Of a DNA stretch of 64,000 nucleotides, positions 54,501 through 63,590 are shown piece by piece. Source of the stretch: Pontibacter amylolyticus. GTDB taxonomy: Bacteria > Bacteroidota > Bacteroidia > Cytophagales > Hymenobacteraceae. The translations under genes were made by a program, and so were the position numbers. The stretch spans positions 461,916 to 525,915 of the forward strand of contig NZ_BMFP01000005.1 in assembly GCF_014638845.1 (NCBI RefSeq). The letters are read 5' to 3'. Within the stretch, counting starts at the first letter, position 1. Every line of letters begins with the position of its first letter. Under the pieces are notes generated by a model that was given only the letters and a program-made list of their open reading frames with translations, did not search any database and was not told the DNA's origin.

Positions 54501-54765
54501 TGATCTTGGAATAGGGGTAATAACCAATGAAACTGGTGATGCGCTTGAGTTCGCGCTCGGCATACTCGGCTGCGTTGCGGGCCGACTGGTCGCCGCCTTC
54601 ATAGAAGTAGATGTTAAAGTTCTGGGTGCTGTAAAGCTTCCAATCGAAATTCTTATACTGAATTCGGCTCCGGCCAAAAGTCTGCACATTAGGCTGGGCC
54701 ATAGCCACTTCGCCTACCGCAGCACAGCACAGGAACAGGAACAATAACCTTATAGGAAAACGCAT
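51562..54765 (-). CDS. Outer membrane protein: gluzincin-like domain, TolB-like propeller, beta-barrel
   Basis: A 1067-aa protein with a signal peptide (1-23). Residues about 35-270 resemble a gluzincin peptidase (FNIYFYEGG... and LPDWFISGVAAY), but the zinc motif is lost: YQLTE at 141-145 where HExxH is expected, and Ser174 where the third ligand Glu stands. A TolB-type beta-propeller follows (about 300-620, with VRDMSYSEDGNTLLVSA), then a Gln/Ala-rich linker, and a C-terminal surface-antigen-type barrel (about 720-1067) ending in ITLGYDF. Role not known; presumably outer membrane assembly or surface display. Confidence 0.78.
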   Translation of the reverse strand: MRFPIRLLFLFLCCAAVGEVAMAQPNVQTFGRSRIQYKNFDWKLYSTQNFNIYFYEGGDQSARNAAEYAERELKRITSFIGYYPYSKITLIVYNSMTDLKQSNIGMQRDQFQTGGETLFLKNKLELAYDGTQTDFKRDLSYQLTELLLNDMMYGGSLKEALQSSYLLRLPDWFISGVAAYTAEGWSLRMDNYVRDMLMVNNKARMEDVLARDQQLGGQAIWNYIAERYGYTSIQNILNLTRITRDTEVGITSSLNIPYKRFLQDCHNYYMQINTRGENPLVSLPVENKVFKKNKKDIHYTQPVLNPAGTLMAYAENENGSYQIIVKEVGSNRSRVVWKSGYKTVDQRIDYKLPVLAWRTNTQLGFVEARRGQMVLRQINSTRRRSRIPIFDDIRTTAVTLSQFSQVRDMSYSEDGNTLLVSAVRDGQTDLYLLSSGGRMQQQLTNDIYDDIQPVFLKGGSNNIAFSSNRFVDTTGQTATGTFSGVVNNYDIFLMPRDGGSAQQITFSIASELRPRATADGNLVYLSEETGVRSLYQYNIATGARRPLTNFLQDIESYDLGGDANALVLTATDDARSFVYAFPTFSPTTQETLPKTSRQIILETRARTSASTAATARKIVEGATPKRTQRQGEVDIENYQFESDAKEQQQAETQAKTQAAAPQRARTTDGGVPIAGPVDYDLRFSVQEVITSVYADPQLGFGIVGGVNMSDLFENHHIRGNAFVRTDLETSRMFAEYMNLKNRFDIGLQYRRDVIVGQAPEFPGSVVRFGKHEFSPTLVYPLSYSTSIRMQPRFVNTRFTYINSFVTPDRIDYFGGGSVELVYDNSVVRGVNMLEGTRMKAGIMSLKNFEHSSENFSKFYLDVRRYQKIHRQIILAGRINYGAFFGNAPKNFLIGGMDNWLFASEDDGTATREDVVVSTPADLFYIDYTTPLRGFNFNARRGSKVLLANLELRVPIVQYLYDGPIPSGFFRNLQFTAFGDAGSAYNGTNPFTGNNSINTRVIGGRIDQTNTSPFEITVINYRNPFLLGYGVGARTTLFGVYGKVDMAWSEEDDARKGPKFYITLGYDF

Positions 54766-54769
54766 GCGC

Positions 54770-55861
54770 TTAGAGTTCTGGGTTATGGTGTTTTAGGTAG
54801 TCGTAATATAACGAATAATATCTCGAAATGTGTACGTCCGGCAGCAATTCTGTCCCCTCTATCAGTGCTTTGGCAAACAAATTGGCCAGGTATGGCGCCA
54901 TCAGCACCCCCTTGGACCCCATGCCGTTGAACACGCTCAACTGTGCATGCTCCGGATGACGCCCTACGAGCGGACGACGGTCGCGCACAGCTGGCCGTAT
55001 TCCGGCCCAATGCCTGCTCACCTGGTAAGTTTGTGTGGTAATCTGCTCAAAGCGCTCGCTTAGCTCTTCCTTGCCTTCGGGGGTTGGTAGCTCGTCGGGT
55101 TGGCGCCAGTTGTAGGTGGCCCCAATCTTAAAGCGGCCCTCTCCTACGGGAACAACGTAAACGGCTTTATTATAGATGCATTCCGGGTTAAAATCCTGTG
55201 TTTGCACCTCCAGCACTTCGCCTTTGGTCGGCTGCAACGGCAGCCACCTGAAGTATGGATTCTGCACCGCCTGCCAGCCTTCACAAAAAATCAGGTGACG
55301 TGCTGTTATATTTTTGTAAGCTATACCCTGTTCTGTCAATCGCAGCTGGTCCATCTCAAAGCGCTCCGGCAACAGCGCATTGTCCTGCTGCAGGTCTTGT
55401 AGCAAGAGGTCGAGCGTTTCGGCAATGCGCAGGTAGCCGCCCTTCCGGATCATGATGCCGCCGAACTGGTCCTGAACAGATGGGTCTTGACCGGTGCTTT
55501 GGGTATAGGTGGCGCCAATGTATTCGCTCCAGTTGCCTTCGGCGCTTTTGGCCATCCAGTTGTTCTGCTCCTCTATGGTGGAGAATACTTTGTAGATGGG
55601 CTTGTGAATGAAAAGCTGCTGCTTGAACCGCTCTTCCAGTTCGTCATAAAAACTGTCGGCATAAGGCAGCAGCGTGTCCACGAGCCAGGACTTGGCGAAG
55701 CGCTTTCCGGCCACCGGGTTTACCAGGCCGGCTGCCACGCGGGAGGCGGAGTTGGCTTTGGGTTCGTCGATCACCAGCACCTGCTGGCCCTGTTTGCGTA
55801 AGGTATAGGCCAGTGTGGCGCCGGCAATGCCATGCCCCACGACTACGAAGTCATAATTCAT
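54770..55861 (-). CDS. FAD-dependent oxidoreductase, DAO family
   Basis: A 363-aa flavoprotein. The N-terminal dinucleotide-binding fold has FVVVGHGIAGATLAYTL (Gly9, Gly11/Gly14). Further DAO family marks are SRVAAGLVNPVAGKRF, FKIGATYNW and a C-terminal AGIRPAVRDRRPLVG...FNGMGSKGVLMAPY that binds the flavin. It oxidises an amine or amino acid; the NPVAGKRF segment resembles the oxidase half of MnmC, but tRNA modification cannot be claimed. It is the first gene of an operon: the propeller/barrel gene starts four bases after its stop. Confidence 0.85.
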   Translation of the reverse strand: MNYDFVVVGHGIAGATLAYTLRKQGQQVLVIDEPKANSASRVAAGLVNPVAGKRFAKSWLVDTLLPYADSFYDELEERFKQQLFIHKPIYKVFSTIEEQNNWMAKSAEGNWSEYIGATYTQSTGQDPSVQDQFGGIMIRKGGYLRIAETLDLLLQDLQQDNALLPERFEMDQLRLTEQGIAYKNITARHLIFCEGWQAVQNPYFRWLPLQPTKGEVLEVQTQDFNPECIYNKAVYVVPVGEGRFKIGATYNWRQPDELPTPEGKEELSERFEQITTQTYQVSRHWAGIRPAVRDRRPLVGRHPEHAQLSVFNGMGSKGVLMAPYLANLFAKALIEGTELLPDVHISRYYSLYYDYLKHHNPEL

Positions 55862-55942
55862 ACAGGCAATTTACGACTTACGCCTGAAGTTCGTAACTTA
55901 GGAGCCGAATTTGTGGGCCCGCGCCCTGTGAAAGAGAACAAT

Positions 55943-56581
55943 ATGAACGTTACCTGTCTTACATTTAATCCCTTTCAGGAGAACACATACCTGCTGCACG
56001 ACGACACTAAAGAGTGCGTGGTGGTGGACCCTGGTTGCTATGAGCTAACTGAACAGCAAGAACTCAAACGCTACATTGAAGCAAATGACCTGAAAGTAGT
56101 ACGCCTCCTCAATACCCATTGCCACATCGACCACGTGCTCGGTAATAAGTTTGTGGCCGATACCTACGGAGTGGAGCTGGAGATACACGAGGAGGAACTG
56201 CAGACCCTGCGTTCGGTGCCGGTTTACGCTCCGAACTATGGTTTCCAGATGTACAGCGGTGTAGAAGCTTCTACTAATTACCTGAAAGAGGGCGACACCA
56301 TCCAATTTGGCGACACCGAGTTGAAAATACTTTTTGCCCCCGGTCATGCCCCCGGCCATGTGGTGTTCTACAGCGAACCCGACAAGGTATGCATTGGCGG
56401 CGATGTGCTTTTCAAAGGCAGCATCGGCCGCACCGACCTGCCTGGCGGCGACTTCGACACCTTGATCAACAGCATCAGTACCAAACTATTCACCCTGCCG
56501 GACGAGACAGTGGTATACCCGGGTCATGGGCCTGAAACCACCATTGCGTACGAAAAGAAGTATAACCCATTCCTGCGCTAG
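55943..56581 (+). CDS. Metallo-beta-lactamase-fold hydrolase, glyoxalase II-like
   Basis: The ATG at 55943 gives 212 aa beginning MNVTCLTFNPFQENTYLLHD, the standard opening of the glyoxalase II branch. The open frame from 55832 overlaps the divergent FAD gene and is not used. The di-zinc site is complete: HCHIDH (59-64), PGHAPGH and GGDVLF, and PGHGPETT. It hydrolyses a thioester or similar bond; whether the substrate is S-lactoylglutathione is uncertain because few Bacteroidota make glutathione. pssA follows nine bases after the stop. Confidence 0.88.
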   Translation: MNVTCLTFNPFQENTYLLHDDTKECVVVDPGCYELTEQQELKRYIEANDLKVVRLLNTHCHIDHVLGNKFVADTYGVELEIHEEELQTLRSVPVYAPNYGFQMYSGVEASTNYLKEGDTIQFGDTELKILFAPGHAPGHVVFYSEPDKVCIGGDVLFKGSIGRTDLPGGDFDTLINSISTKLFTLPDETVVYPGHGPETTIAYEKKYNPFLR

Positions 56582-56589
56582 CTTTCCGG

Positions 56590-57312
56590 ATGAAAAAACA
56601 CATACCTAACGCCATTACGTGCATCAACCTGTTTTGCGGCTGCTTGGCGCTGTATTTTGCCTTCAACTTCCGGCTGGAGTACGCAGCCTACCTCATAGGT
56701 ATAGCTGCCATCTTCGACTTTATGGATGGCATGATCGCCCGCGTGCTGAATGCTTACTCCGAAATAGGAAAGCAGCTCGACTCGCTGGCAGACATGGTTT
56801 CGTTTGGGGCCGCGCCTGGTGCGATTATGTTTGGGCTGTTATCGCAGGCCGAGGCTTCTGTGTTAGGTATACCGGCTGATATTTTGCCCTTCTTCGGCTT
56901 TGTGATCACGATCTTCTCGGCGCTGCGCCTGGCCAAGTTCAACATCGACACGCGGCAGGCAGAGTCTTTTATCGGGGTGCCTACGCCGGCCTGCTCGATG
57001 TTCATCGGCTCGCTGCCGCTTATACTGGCTACCTCCGGCAACCTCTACGACAACATCATCCTGAATCCTTACTTCCTGCTGGCGGTAACGGTCATATTCT
57101 CATACCTGCTGGTAGCAGAGTTGCCGCTGTTTGCGCTCAAATTCAAGAACCTGACCTGGAAGGACAACGCCATCCGCTTCGTTTTCCTGGGCCTCTCCGT
57201 TATCTTGTTGGCGCTCGCCAAGTTCGCCGCCGTACCGTTGATCATCGTGCTTTACGTCGTCTTGTCAATCTTCAAAAAAACGCCTGTCCCTTCAAATTCT
57301 CCATTGGATTAG
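56590..57312 (+). CDS. pssA: CDP-diacylglycerol-serine O-phosphatidyltransferase
   Basis: A 240-aa integral membrane enzyme that makes phosphatidylserine from CDP-diacylglycerol and serine, the route to phosphatidylethanolamine. The CDP-alcohol phosphotransferase motif is complete: DG-x2-AR-x8-G-x3-D-x3-D with Asp46, Gly47, Ala50, Arg51, Gly60, Asp64 and Asp68. Six to eight membrane segments follow. Nine bases separate it from the upstream MBL gene. Confidence 0.94.
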   Translation: MKKHIPNAITCINLFCGCLALYFAFNFRLEYAAYLIGIAAIFDFMDGMIARVLNAYSEIGKQLDSLADMVSFGAAPGAIMFGLLSQAEASVLGIPADILPFFGFVITIFSALRLAKFNIDTRQAESFIGVPTPACSMFIGSLPLILATSGNLYDNIILNPYFLLAVTVIFSYLLVAELPLFALKFKNLTWKDNAIRFVFLGLSVILLALAKFAAVPLIIVLYVVLSIFKKTPVPSNSPLD

Positions 57313-57355
57313 GGTCTGCTGCGTTTTAAACCAGAGTCGCCATAACGCAAAGACA

Positions 57356-57429
57356 AGGTATAGCGGAACTACAGGTATAAGCATTCAGGTAATTGGTTGC
57401 TGGCTTTGGGGCCCCTTGCTCTATACCTG
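57356..57429. repeat. Three AGGTATA/TATACCT words in the pssA-porU gap
   Basis: AGGTATAG near 57357, AGGTATAA near 57374 and CTATACCTG near 57420 lie within about 75 bases of non-coding DNA. The first two share orientation; the third is inverted. Confidence 0.7.
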
Positions 57430-57514
57430 CAATTTTCGCCGATTTGTTTAGCTGAGAGGATAATCTTCTGTAAATTTAGAGAGCGTCTTATTCTTTCACT
57501 TACCAGTGCCTGCC

Positions 57515-60500
57515 ATGCGGATTTTTTTGCTGCTGTATACCTGTCTGCTATTTGGCTCTCTCCGGATTGCGCCCCATGCAAGGGCACAGGAAAGCACAGC
57601 GGCTACGCAGCAAGGACAGACCGCAGCGCAATCATCTCGCAACGCCCCCCAGAACACTGAAGGTACTCAAAGCGAATTTGCTACTTCGTCGGTTCTGGGT
57701 ACAGGCAGTTGGTATAAGATCGGCGTCACCGAGTCAGGTATACACCGCATCGACAGGGCGCTGCTGCAGTCGCTGGGCATCAATACCCAACAGTTCGACC
57801 CGCGCACGCTGCAGCTTTTTGGCAACGGCGGCGGCATGCTCCCCCAGCCCAACAGCGCCCCCCGTCCTGATGACCTGCAGGAAAACGCCATCTGGGTGGC
57901 AGGTGAGGCCGACGGGAAATTCGACGAGGCAGATTATGCGCTGTTTTATGCGCAGGGCCCACATACGTGGCAGCACACGGGGGATAACCCAGCTTTTCGG
58001 CACAGCCATAACATCTATTCAGACACCGCTTATTACTTTATTCGCGTCGGGGCAGGCAAAGGCCTCCGGGTAAGCCAGCGCGAACAGACAAATGCATCAG
58101 GCACAGCCATCAGCACTTACAACGAGCGCCTTTACCACGAGCGTGACCTGAAGAATATGGTGTACTCCGGCCGGGAATGGTATGGCGAGGATTTCAGCGC
58201 TTTTACAACTTCCCGTGAGATCAACCTACCTGTATCGGACCTGGTGCCGGGTTCTGAGGTGAAACTTTCCGCTTTCCTGATGGCCAACTCCTCAGCAGAG
58301 AGCTCCTATACCTTGCGCCTCAACGGCCATACCTTGGGCACCCAGACAATCAGCGGACGCGGCACTTTCCCTTATCATCCGGAAGGCATTAATAGCACCA
58401 GCACCTATACCTTAAACCAGCAGGCACTCGGGCAGCCGAAGGAAGTAAAGGTAGGCATCAGCTTTAGCACAGGCAGCAACGCCACAGCGCTTGGTTTCCT
58501 GAATTACCTGACTCTCCACTACGAGCGTCAGCTCAAGCTTTACGGTGACCAGACCAGTTTCCGCTCCATCGCCAGTATGGCTAATCCGGTGAGCACTTTC
58601 CGTTTAACGGGCATACCCGCCACCACACAGGTATGGGATGTGACAGACCCGCTGCGCCCCGTGGTGCAGCAGACCACTGCCTCAGGAGTCGATCTGCTTT
58701 TTAGCGCCCCAACTGAAGTGCTACGGGAGTTTGTGGCTTTCAAAAACAACACCGGCCTCAAACCCAAAGCCTTTGGCAAAGTAGCCACCCAGGACCTGCA
58801 CAGCCACAACCTCGACGGCCGCCTCGATCTAGTTATCCTGACGCATCCCCGTTTTCTGCAGGAGGCCAACCGACTGGCAGCCCACCGCCGGCAGCACAGC
58901 CGCCTGGAGGTTGCCGTCGTTACCACCACGCAGGTATACAACGAGTTTTCATCGGGCGCCCAGGATGTAACGGCCATTCGTGACTACATGCGCATGCTCT
59001 ACAGCCGCAGCAGCAAGCAGGGCGATGATGTGCTATACCTGCTCCTTTTCGGTGATGCGTCTTACGATTACAAAAACCGGCTGCCCAACAACACGAACTT
59101 TGTGCCGGTGTACCAGTCGCGGCAGTCGCTGCACCCCATTATCAGCTATTCTTCCGACGATTATTATGGCTTTCTGAATGAGCACGAAGGCGAGTGGGCC
59201 GAGAACAGCGCAGGCGACCATTTGCTCGACATTGGTATAGGTCGACTGCCTGTCAAAACACCAACAGAAGCCACTACGATGGTTGACAAGATCATTGCTT
59301 ACGACAGCCCGGAGCATTTCGGGAAGTGGCGCCGGCAGGTGACGTTTGTAGCCGACGACGGTGACTATAACGAGCACCTGAACGACGCCGAGTTCCTGAG
59401 CAGTTACCTGGAGCGCGAGCACATCAACTACAACCCCAACAAGGTATACCTGGACCTGTACCCGCAAGAAACCGTGGGCAGCAGGCAACAGGCTCCTGCG
59501 GCCGCCGCGGCCATCGACAAGGCTGTGGAGCAGGGCTCGTTAATCGTGAACTACACCGGCCATGGGAACGAGGTGAGTTGGGCCTGGGAGCAAATCCTGA
59601 CAGCGCCGCAGATAAGCAACTGGCGGAACAAAGACAGGCTGACCTTTCTGCTCACGGCCACTTGCGAGTTTGGCCGCTACGACGACCCCAGGCGCTCCTC
59701 TGGTGCTGAACTCGCGCTGCTGAACCCGATGGGTGGCGCCATTGGCCTGCTCACGACAACACGCCCCGTTTTCTCGAGTGATAACCGCATCCTCAACCGC
59801 AACTTCTTCAAAGTGGCACTCCATCCGGTAAATGGCCGTATGCCCCGCCTTGGCGACATCGTGCGGCTCACCAAGAACATCAGCATGACCGAAACAGGTG
59901 GCTCAAGAGGTGTAAACAACCGCAACTTTACGCTACTGGCCGATCCTTCACAGCAACTGGCCTATCCTGATCTGAAAGTCCACATTACCGAAATTGATGG
60001 TCGTTGGGCTTCCTCCGACACCCTTACAGCGCTGGGCAAGACGAATATGAAGGGCATAGTTGCACACGCAGATGGCAGCATTGCAACGGATTTTGAGGGT
60101 ACCCTGCACATCACCGTTTTCGAGAAACCAACTACCCGTCGCACGCTGGGCGATAACACACCGGAGCGCCGGGACGAACCCGCTATGCCTGGTGGCAAGC
60201 AGCCTGTACCGGTTCAGCTGCACGAGAAGGTGGTGTATGATGGGCAGGCAACTGTCAGATCGGGCACTTTTGAGCTGAGCTTTGTCGTCCCAAAAGACAT
60301 CGAGAGCCGTTATGGCGCTGGCAAGATCAGTCTGTATGCCAACAGCGCAACTTACGAGGCTATGGGAGCCGACACCGCCATAGTCATCGGAGGCACAGCC
60401 ACAGGTATAGCCCTGGACAACACACCTCCTGTGGTCAAGCTGTTCATGGATGACGAGTCATTTGTATCTGGTGGTTCCACAAGCCAGAACCCCGTACTGC

Positions 60501-61081
60501 TGGCCAGGCTTTTCGACGAAAACGGGCTGAACACGGCAGGTATAGGATCGGGCCGCGAGATGCTCGCCATACTGGATGAAGGCACCAACCACGCCATTGT
60601 GCTTAACGATTACTATACCGCCGATCGCGACAGTTACCAGTCCGGCACTATCCGTTACCCGTTCAAGGATCTGCCTGAAGGTCGTCATACCCTGTCGCTA
60701 AAGGCCTGGGATACGCACAACAATTCAGCCGAAGAGCAGCTGGAGTTTATCGTGTCCAACAACGAAAAGCTGACCATCACACAACTGCTGAATTACCCGA
60801 ACCCCTTCTCGACAAACACAACGTTTCATTTCGACCATAACAGAGCGGGCGAAAACTTAGATATCCATATACAGATATTTACCGTATCAGGACAATTGGT
60901 AAAGACGCTGCAGGGCACAAGTAATGCCAGTAAGTCGCACTTATCCGAGATAACCTGGAACGGGAGAGACGAATTTAACAGTACATTAGCCCGCGGCGTA
61001 TACGTTTACCGAATCATTGTACGTTCTCAATATGATGGAGCCACCGCTACAAGTTTTGAGAAACTTGTGCTCCTGAATTAG
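57515..61081 (+). CDS. porU: Type IX secretion system sortase PorU
   Basis: A 1188-aa gingipain-like (C25) protease that removes the C-terminal signal of T9SS cargo and joins the cargo to anionic lipopolysaccharide. The ATG at 57515 starts a signal peptide (MRIFLLLYTCLLFG); a GTG three codons earlier is possible. The N-terminal beta-domain is followed by the caspase-like domain with His683 in YTGHGNEVSW and Cys717 in TATCEFG, the expected dyad. The protein ends with its own sorting-type domain (NYPNPFSTNTTF...VYRIIVRS...KLVLLN). porV follows after 49 bases, the usual order. Confidence 0.95.
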   Translation: MRIFLLLYTCLLFGSLRIAPHARAQESTAATQQGQTAAQSSRNAPQNTEGTQSEFATSSVLGTGSWYKIGVTESGIHRIDRALLQSLGINTQQFDPRTLQLFGNGGGMLPQPNSAPRPDDLQENAIWVAGEADGKFDEADYALFYAQGPHTWQHTGDNPAFRHSHNIYSDTAYYFIRVGAGKGLRVSQREQTNASGTAISTYNERLYHERDLKNMVYSGREWYGEDFSAFTTSREINLPVSDLVPGSEVKLSAFLMANSSAESSYTLRLNGHTLGTQTISGRGTFPYHPEGINSTSTYTLNQQALGQPKEVKVGISFSTGSNATALGFLNYLTLHYERQLKLYGDQTSFRSIASMANPVSTFRLTGIPATTQVWDVTDPLRPVVQQTTASGVDLLFSAPTEVLREFVAFKNNTGLKPKAFGKVATQDLHSHNLDGRLDLVILTHPRFLQEANRLAAHRRQHSRLEVAVVTTTQVYNEFSSGAQDVTAIRDYMRMLYSRSSKQGDDVLYLLLFGDASYDYKNRLPNNTNFVPVYQSRQSLHPIISYSSDDYYGFLNEHEGEWAENSAGDHLLDIGIGRLPVKTPTEATTMVDKIIAYDSPEHFGKWRRQVTFVADDGDYNEHLNDAEFLSSYLEREHINYNPNKVYLDLYPQETVGSRQQAPAAAAAIDKAVEQGSLIVNYTGHGNEVSWAWEQILTAPQISNWRNKDRLTFLLTATCEFGRYDDPRRSSGAELALLNPMGGAIGLLTTTRPVFSSDNRILNRNFFKVALHPVNGRMPRLGDIVRLTKNISMTETGGSRGVNNRNFTLLADPSQQLAYPDLKVHITEIDGRWASSDTLTALGKTNMKGIVAHADGSIATDFEGTLHITVFEKPTTRRTLGDNTPERRDEPAMPGGKQPVPVQLHEKVVYDGQATVRSGTFELSFVVPKDIESRYGAGKISLYANSATYEAMGADTAIVIGGTATGIALDNTPPVVKLFMDDESFVSGGSTSQNPVLLARLFDENGLNTAGIGSGREMLAILDEGTNHAIVLNDYYTADRDSYQSGTIRYPFKDLPEGRHTLSLKAWDTHNNSAEEQLEFIVSNNEKLTITQLLNYPNPFSTNTTFHFDHNRAGENLDIHIQIFTVSGQLVKTLQGTSNASKSHLSEITWNGRDEFNSTLARGVYVYRIIVRSQYDGATATSFEKLVLLN

Positions 61082-61100
61082 TAAAATCCTATAATATTTC

Positions 61101-61108
61101 TATATTTG
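61101..61108 (+). promoter_or_regulatory. Putative -7 box of porV
   Basis: TATATTTG fits TAnnTTTG exactly and lies 22 bases before the porV ATG. The -33 position reads TTAG. It would let porV be expressed above porU. Confidence 0.5.
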
Positions 61109-61130
61109 ATTTTGCATCAACACCCTCTAT

Positions 61131-62255
61131 ATGTATAAGAAAAATTTACTTGTAAAAGCCACTGCATTTGTGGCTGCATTCTTCTCAGTGCACTTCGCAT
61201 CAGCACAAACATCTACCATAGGACAGGACTCCCGCACCGTAACCACAGCCGTTCCAATCCTGACAGTAGCCCCTGATGCACGGTCTGCCGGTTTGGGTGA
61301 TGCAGGTGTTGCCCTTAGCCCGGATGCGAACGCACCACACTGGAACCCAGCCAAATTAGGCTTTGTGCAGAATGACATGAGCGTGAGTTTTTCTTATTCT
61401 CCCTGGTTGCGCAACATTGTAGACGATATGTCGCTCAGCTATCTCTCAGGCTACAAAAAGCTTTCCGAGACATCGGCTATTTCAGCCTCGCTTCTATACT
61501 TTGACCTGGGTGATATTCAGTTCATCGACGCCAACGGCAATGACATCACGGAGTTTTCTCCTAAGGAGTATGCACTGTCAGTTGCCTACGGACAGGCCTT
61601 GAGCGAATACTTCAGCTTAGGTATAGGCGCCCGCTTTATCCGCTCCAACCTAGCCGGCAACGTGACCATAGGAGGCGGTGCCTCTCCATTCGAATCGAAG
61701 CCGGGCAATACAGCCGCTGTGGACGTGGGCGTGTACTACAACCGTGATATTAGCCAGACGCTGAACCTTGGTTTTGGTGCCAACATCTCTAACATCGGTG
61801 GCAAGATTGCCTATACCAATGGTGACCAAAAGGATTTTCTGCCAACAAACCTAAAATTAGGTACCGCAATTACGTATAACCTTGATCAGTACAACTCCCT
61901 CACCCTGGTGCTGGATGCTAACAAACTGCTGGTACCATCGCCAGGTGCTGACAGCACACAGACTGTCATCAGTGGTATCTTTACCTCATTTGGCGATGCG
62001 CCGGGCGGTTTTAGCGAAGAGTTACAGGAGATCAATTTCTCCGGAGGTATAGAGTACTGGTACAACAACCTGTTTGCTGCGCGTCTTGGTTATTTTTATG
62101 AAAACCCGGAGAAGGGCAACAGAAAGTATATCTCAACAGGTGTAGGATTGCGCTACCAGAAATTTGGAATAGACGCGGCCTACCTGATTCCGAGCGAAAG
62201 GGGCAACCCCCTGGCTGAAACGATTCGTTTCAGTCTGTCGCTAAACTTAGATTAA
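61131..62255 (+). CDS. porV: Type IX secretion system outer membrane protein PorV
   Basis: A 374-aa protein with a signal peptide (about 1-25, ending FASAQ) and a 14-strand FadL-like barrel typical of PorV/LptO. Family marks: VPILTVAPDARSAGLGDAGVA, NAPHWNPAKLGF and SPKEYALSVAYG, with the final aromatic-poor strand FSLSLNLD. PorV collects cargo at the SprA channel and presents it to PorU. It lies directly after porU. Confidence 0.95.
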   Translation: MYKKNLLVKATAFVAAFFSVHFASAQTSTIGQDSRTVTTAVPILTVAPDARSAGLGDAGVALSPDANAPHWNPAKLGFVQNDMSVSFSYSPWLRNIVDDMSLSYLSGYKKLSETSAISASLLYFDLGDIQFIDANGNDITEFSPKEYALSVAYGQALSEYFSLGIGARFIRSNLAGNVTIGGGASPFESKPGNTAAVDVGVYYNRDISQTLNLGFGANISNIGGKIAYTNGDQKDFLPTNLKLGTAITYNLDQYNSLTLVLDANKLLVPSPGADSTQTVISGIFTSFGDAPGGFSEELQEINFSGGIEYWYNNLFAARLGYFYENPEKGNRKYISTGVGLRYQKFGIDAAYLIPSERGNPLAETIRFSLSLNLD

Positions 62256-62269
62256 AAACTAATTACAGA

Positions 62270-63550
62270 ATGCTTGATAGAACAAAAGCACCAGAAATAC
62301 ATGAAATAGAAGCAGTCACGCTACAGATAGCTGAGGTAAGTCACTTAAGCAATGGTGCCAGACTGCATTATATAAAAAGCGAAACCCAGCCTGTGATCAG
62401 GCTGGATTTTGTTTTTAAGGCGGGCAAGTGGTATGAAGACCGTGCCGGCCTGGCTGACCTGACCGGTAAGATGCTCTTTGAAGGCAGCAAGAATTACACG
62501 GCCAAGCAGATCGCTGAAAAAGTAGCCTACTACGGTGCCTCCTTTGAGAACAACCATGGCTATGATCGGTCGGAGTTTACGCTCTACTGCCTCAGTAAGT
62601 ACGTACCAGAGCTACTGCCTTTGGTATTGGATGTGCTGCAGAATCCGGTGTTCCCGACAGAAGAATTTGAGCTTTTACGCAAACGAAACAAGCAAAACCT
62701 AAAGGTACAGCGCCAAAAGAACAACTACCTGGCTACACACAGCTTTACAAAACTGGTTTATGGCGACAACCATCCGTATGTATTCGGTCTTGATGAGAAT
62801 GCGCTGGATACAATCGACAAGGACGAACTAGCAAACTTTTACAGGAACAGGTATAGCACAGACCAGCTGGAGGTTTTTGCCTGTGGTGCCATTGACGAAG
62901 AACTGGAGAAACTCCTGGAAAAAGAAATTGCTACGCTGCAATTAACAGGGGCACCAAGTGAGCTTTCAGTTACGAGTAGCCACCTTGCCAAGCACGAAGA
63001 TTTTGTCCTGATGCCCGAAAGTCTACAATCCTCTATCCGGTTGGGCAGGCAGTTTCCATTGATTGGACACGAGGATTACCATAAGCTAATCGTGTTGAAT
63101 GAGTTACTGGGCGGATACTTCGGCTCCAGGCTAATGCGCAATATCCGGGAAGACAAAGGCTATACCTATGGCATCTACTCTGCTATATCGCCGAAGGAGC
63201 AGGATAGCCTATTTTTCATAGGCACGGATGTAAACTACGAGGTGACTGATAAAACGATTGCAGAGATCCATAAGGAGATAAAACAGTTACAGGAAGAGTT
63301 AGTACCGGAAGACGAACTGCAAACTGTAAAGAGTTATATGCTCGGCAAATTCCTAAACGATATAGCCACTATTTTCGAACAGGGCGACAGGTATAAACGC
63401 ATTGTGCTGCATAAGCTGCCTTATGAGCATTATAACAATTACATCAGCACCATTAGGGGTGTTACGGCGGAAGAATTACGCGAACTCGCAAACCAATACT
63501 TAGGACTGGAAACTTTAAAGACTGCCATTGCAGGTAAAAGGCCCGACTGA
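62270..63550 (+). CDS. M16-family peptidase homologue lacking the zinc motif
   Basis: A 426-aa protein with the two-domain M16B layout. Active members have HxxEH in GLAHFLEHMLFKG; here the same place reads GLADLTGKMLFEGS, so both His and the Glu are gone. The second-domain segment SRLMRNIREDKGYTYGIYSA, which holds the Arg/Tyr substrate residues, is kept. This is the usual state of the non-catalytic partner in heterodimeric M16 proteases. The catalytic subunit is not in the window. It starts 14 bases after porV and a terminator follows. Confidence 0.9.
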   Translation: MLDRTKAPEIHEIEAVTLQIAEVSHLSNGARLHYIKSETQPVIRLDFVFKAGKWYEDRAGLADLTGKMLFEGSKNYTAKQIAEKVAYYGASFENNHGYDRSEFTLYCLSKYVPELLPLVLDVLQNPVFPTEEFELLRKRNKQNLKVQRQKNNYLATHSFTKLVYGDNHPYVFGLDENALDTIDKDELANFYRNRYSTDQLEVFACGAIDEELEKLLEKEIATLQLTGAPSELSVTSSHLAKHEDFVLMPESLQSSIRLGRQFPLIGHEDYHKLIVLNELLGGYFGSRLMRNIREDKGYTYGIYSAISPKEQDSLFFIGTDVNYEVTDKTIAEIHKEIKQLQEELVPEDELQTVKSYMLGKFLNDIATIFEQGDRYKRIVLHKLPYEHYNNYISTIRGVTAEELRELANQYLGLETLKTAIAGKRPD

Positions 63551-63590
63551 TGCTGACGAAATCATCAACTAACGTATGCTATCCAAAACA

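Noticed and set aside
55832..55942. Upstream extension of the glyoxalase II-like gene
   Set aside because: It overlaps the start of the divergent FAD gene and lacks family residues; MNVTCLTFNPF at 55943 is the standard opening.
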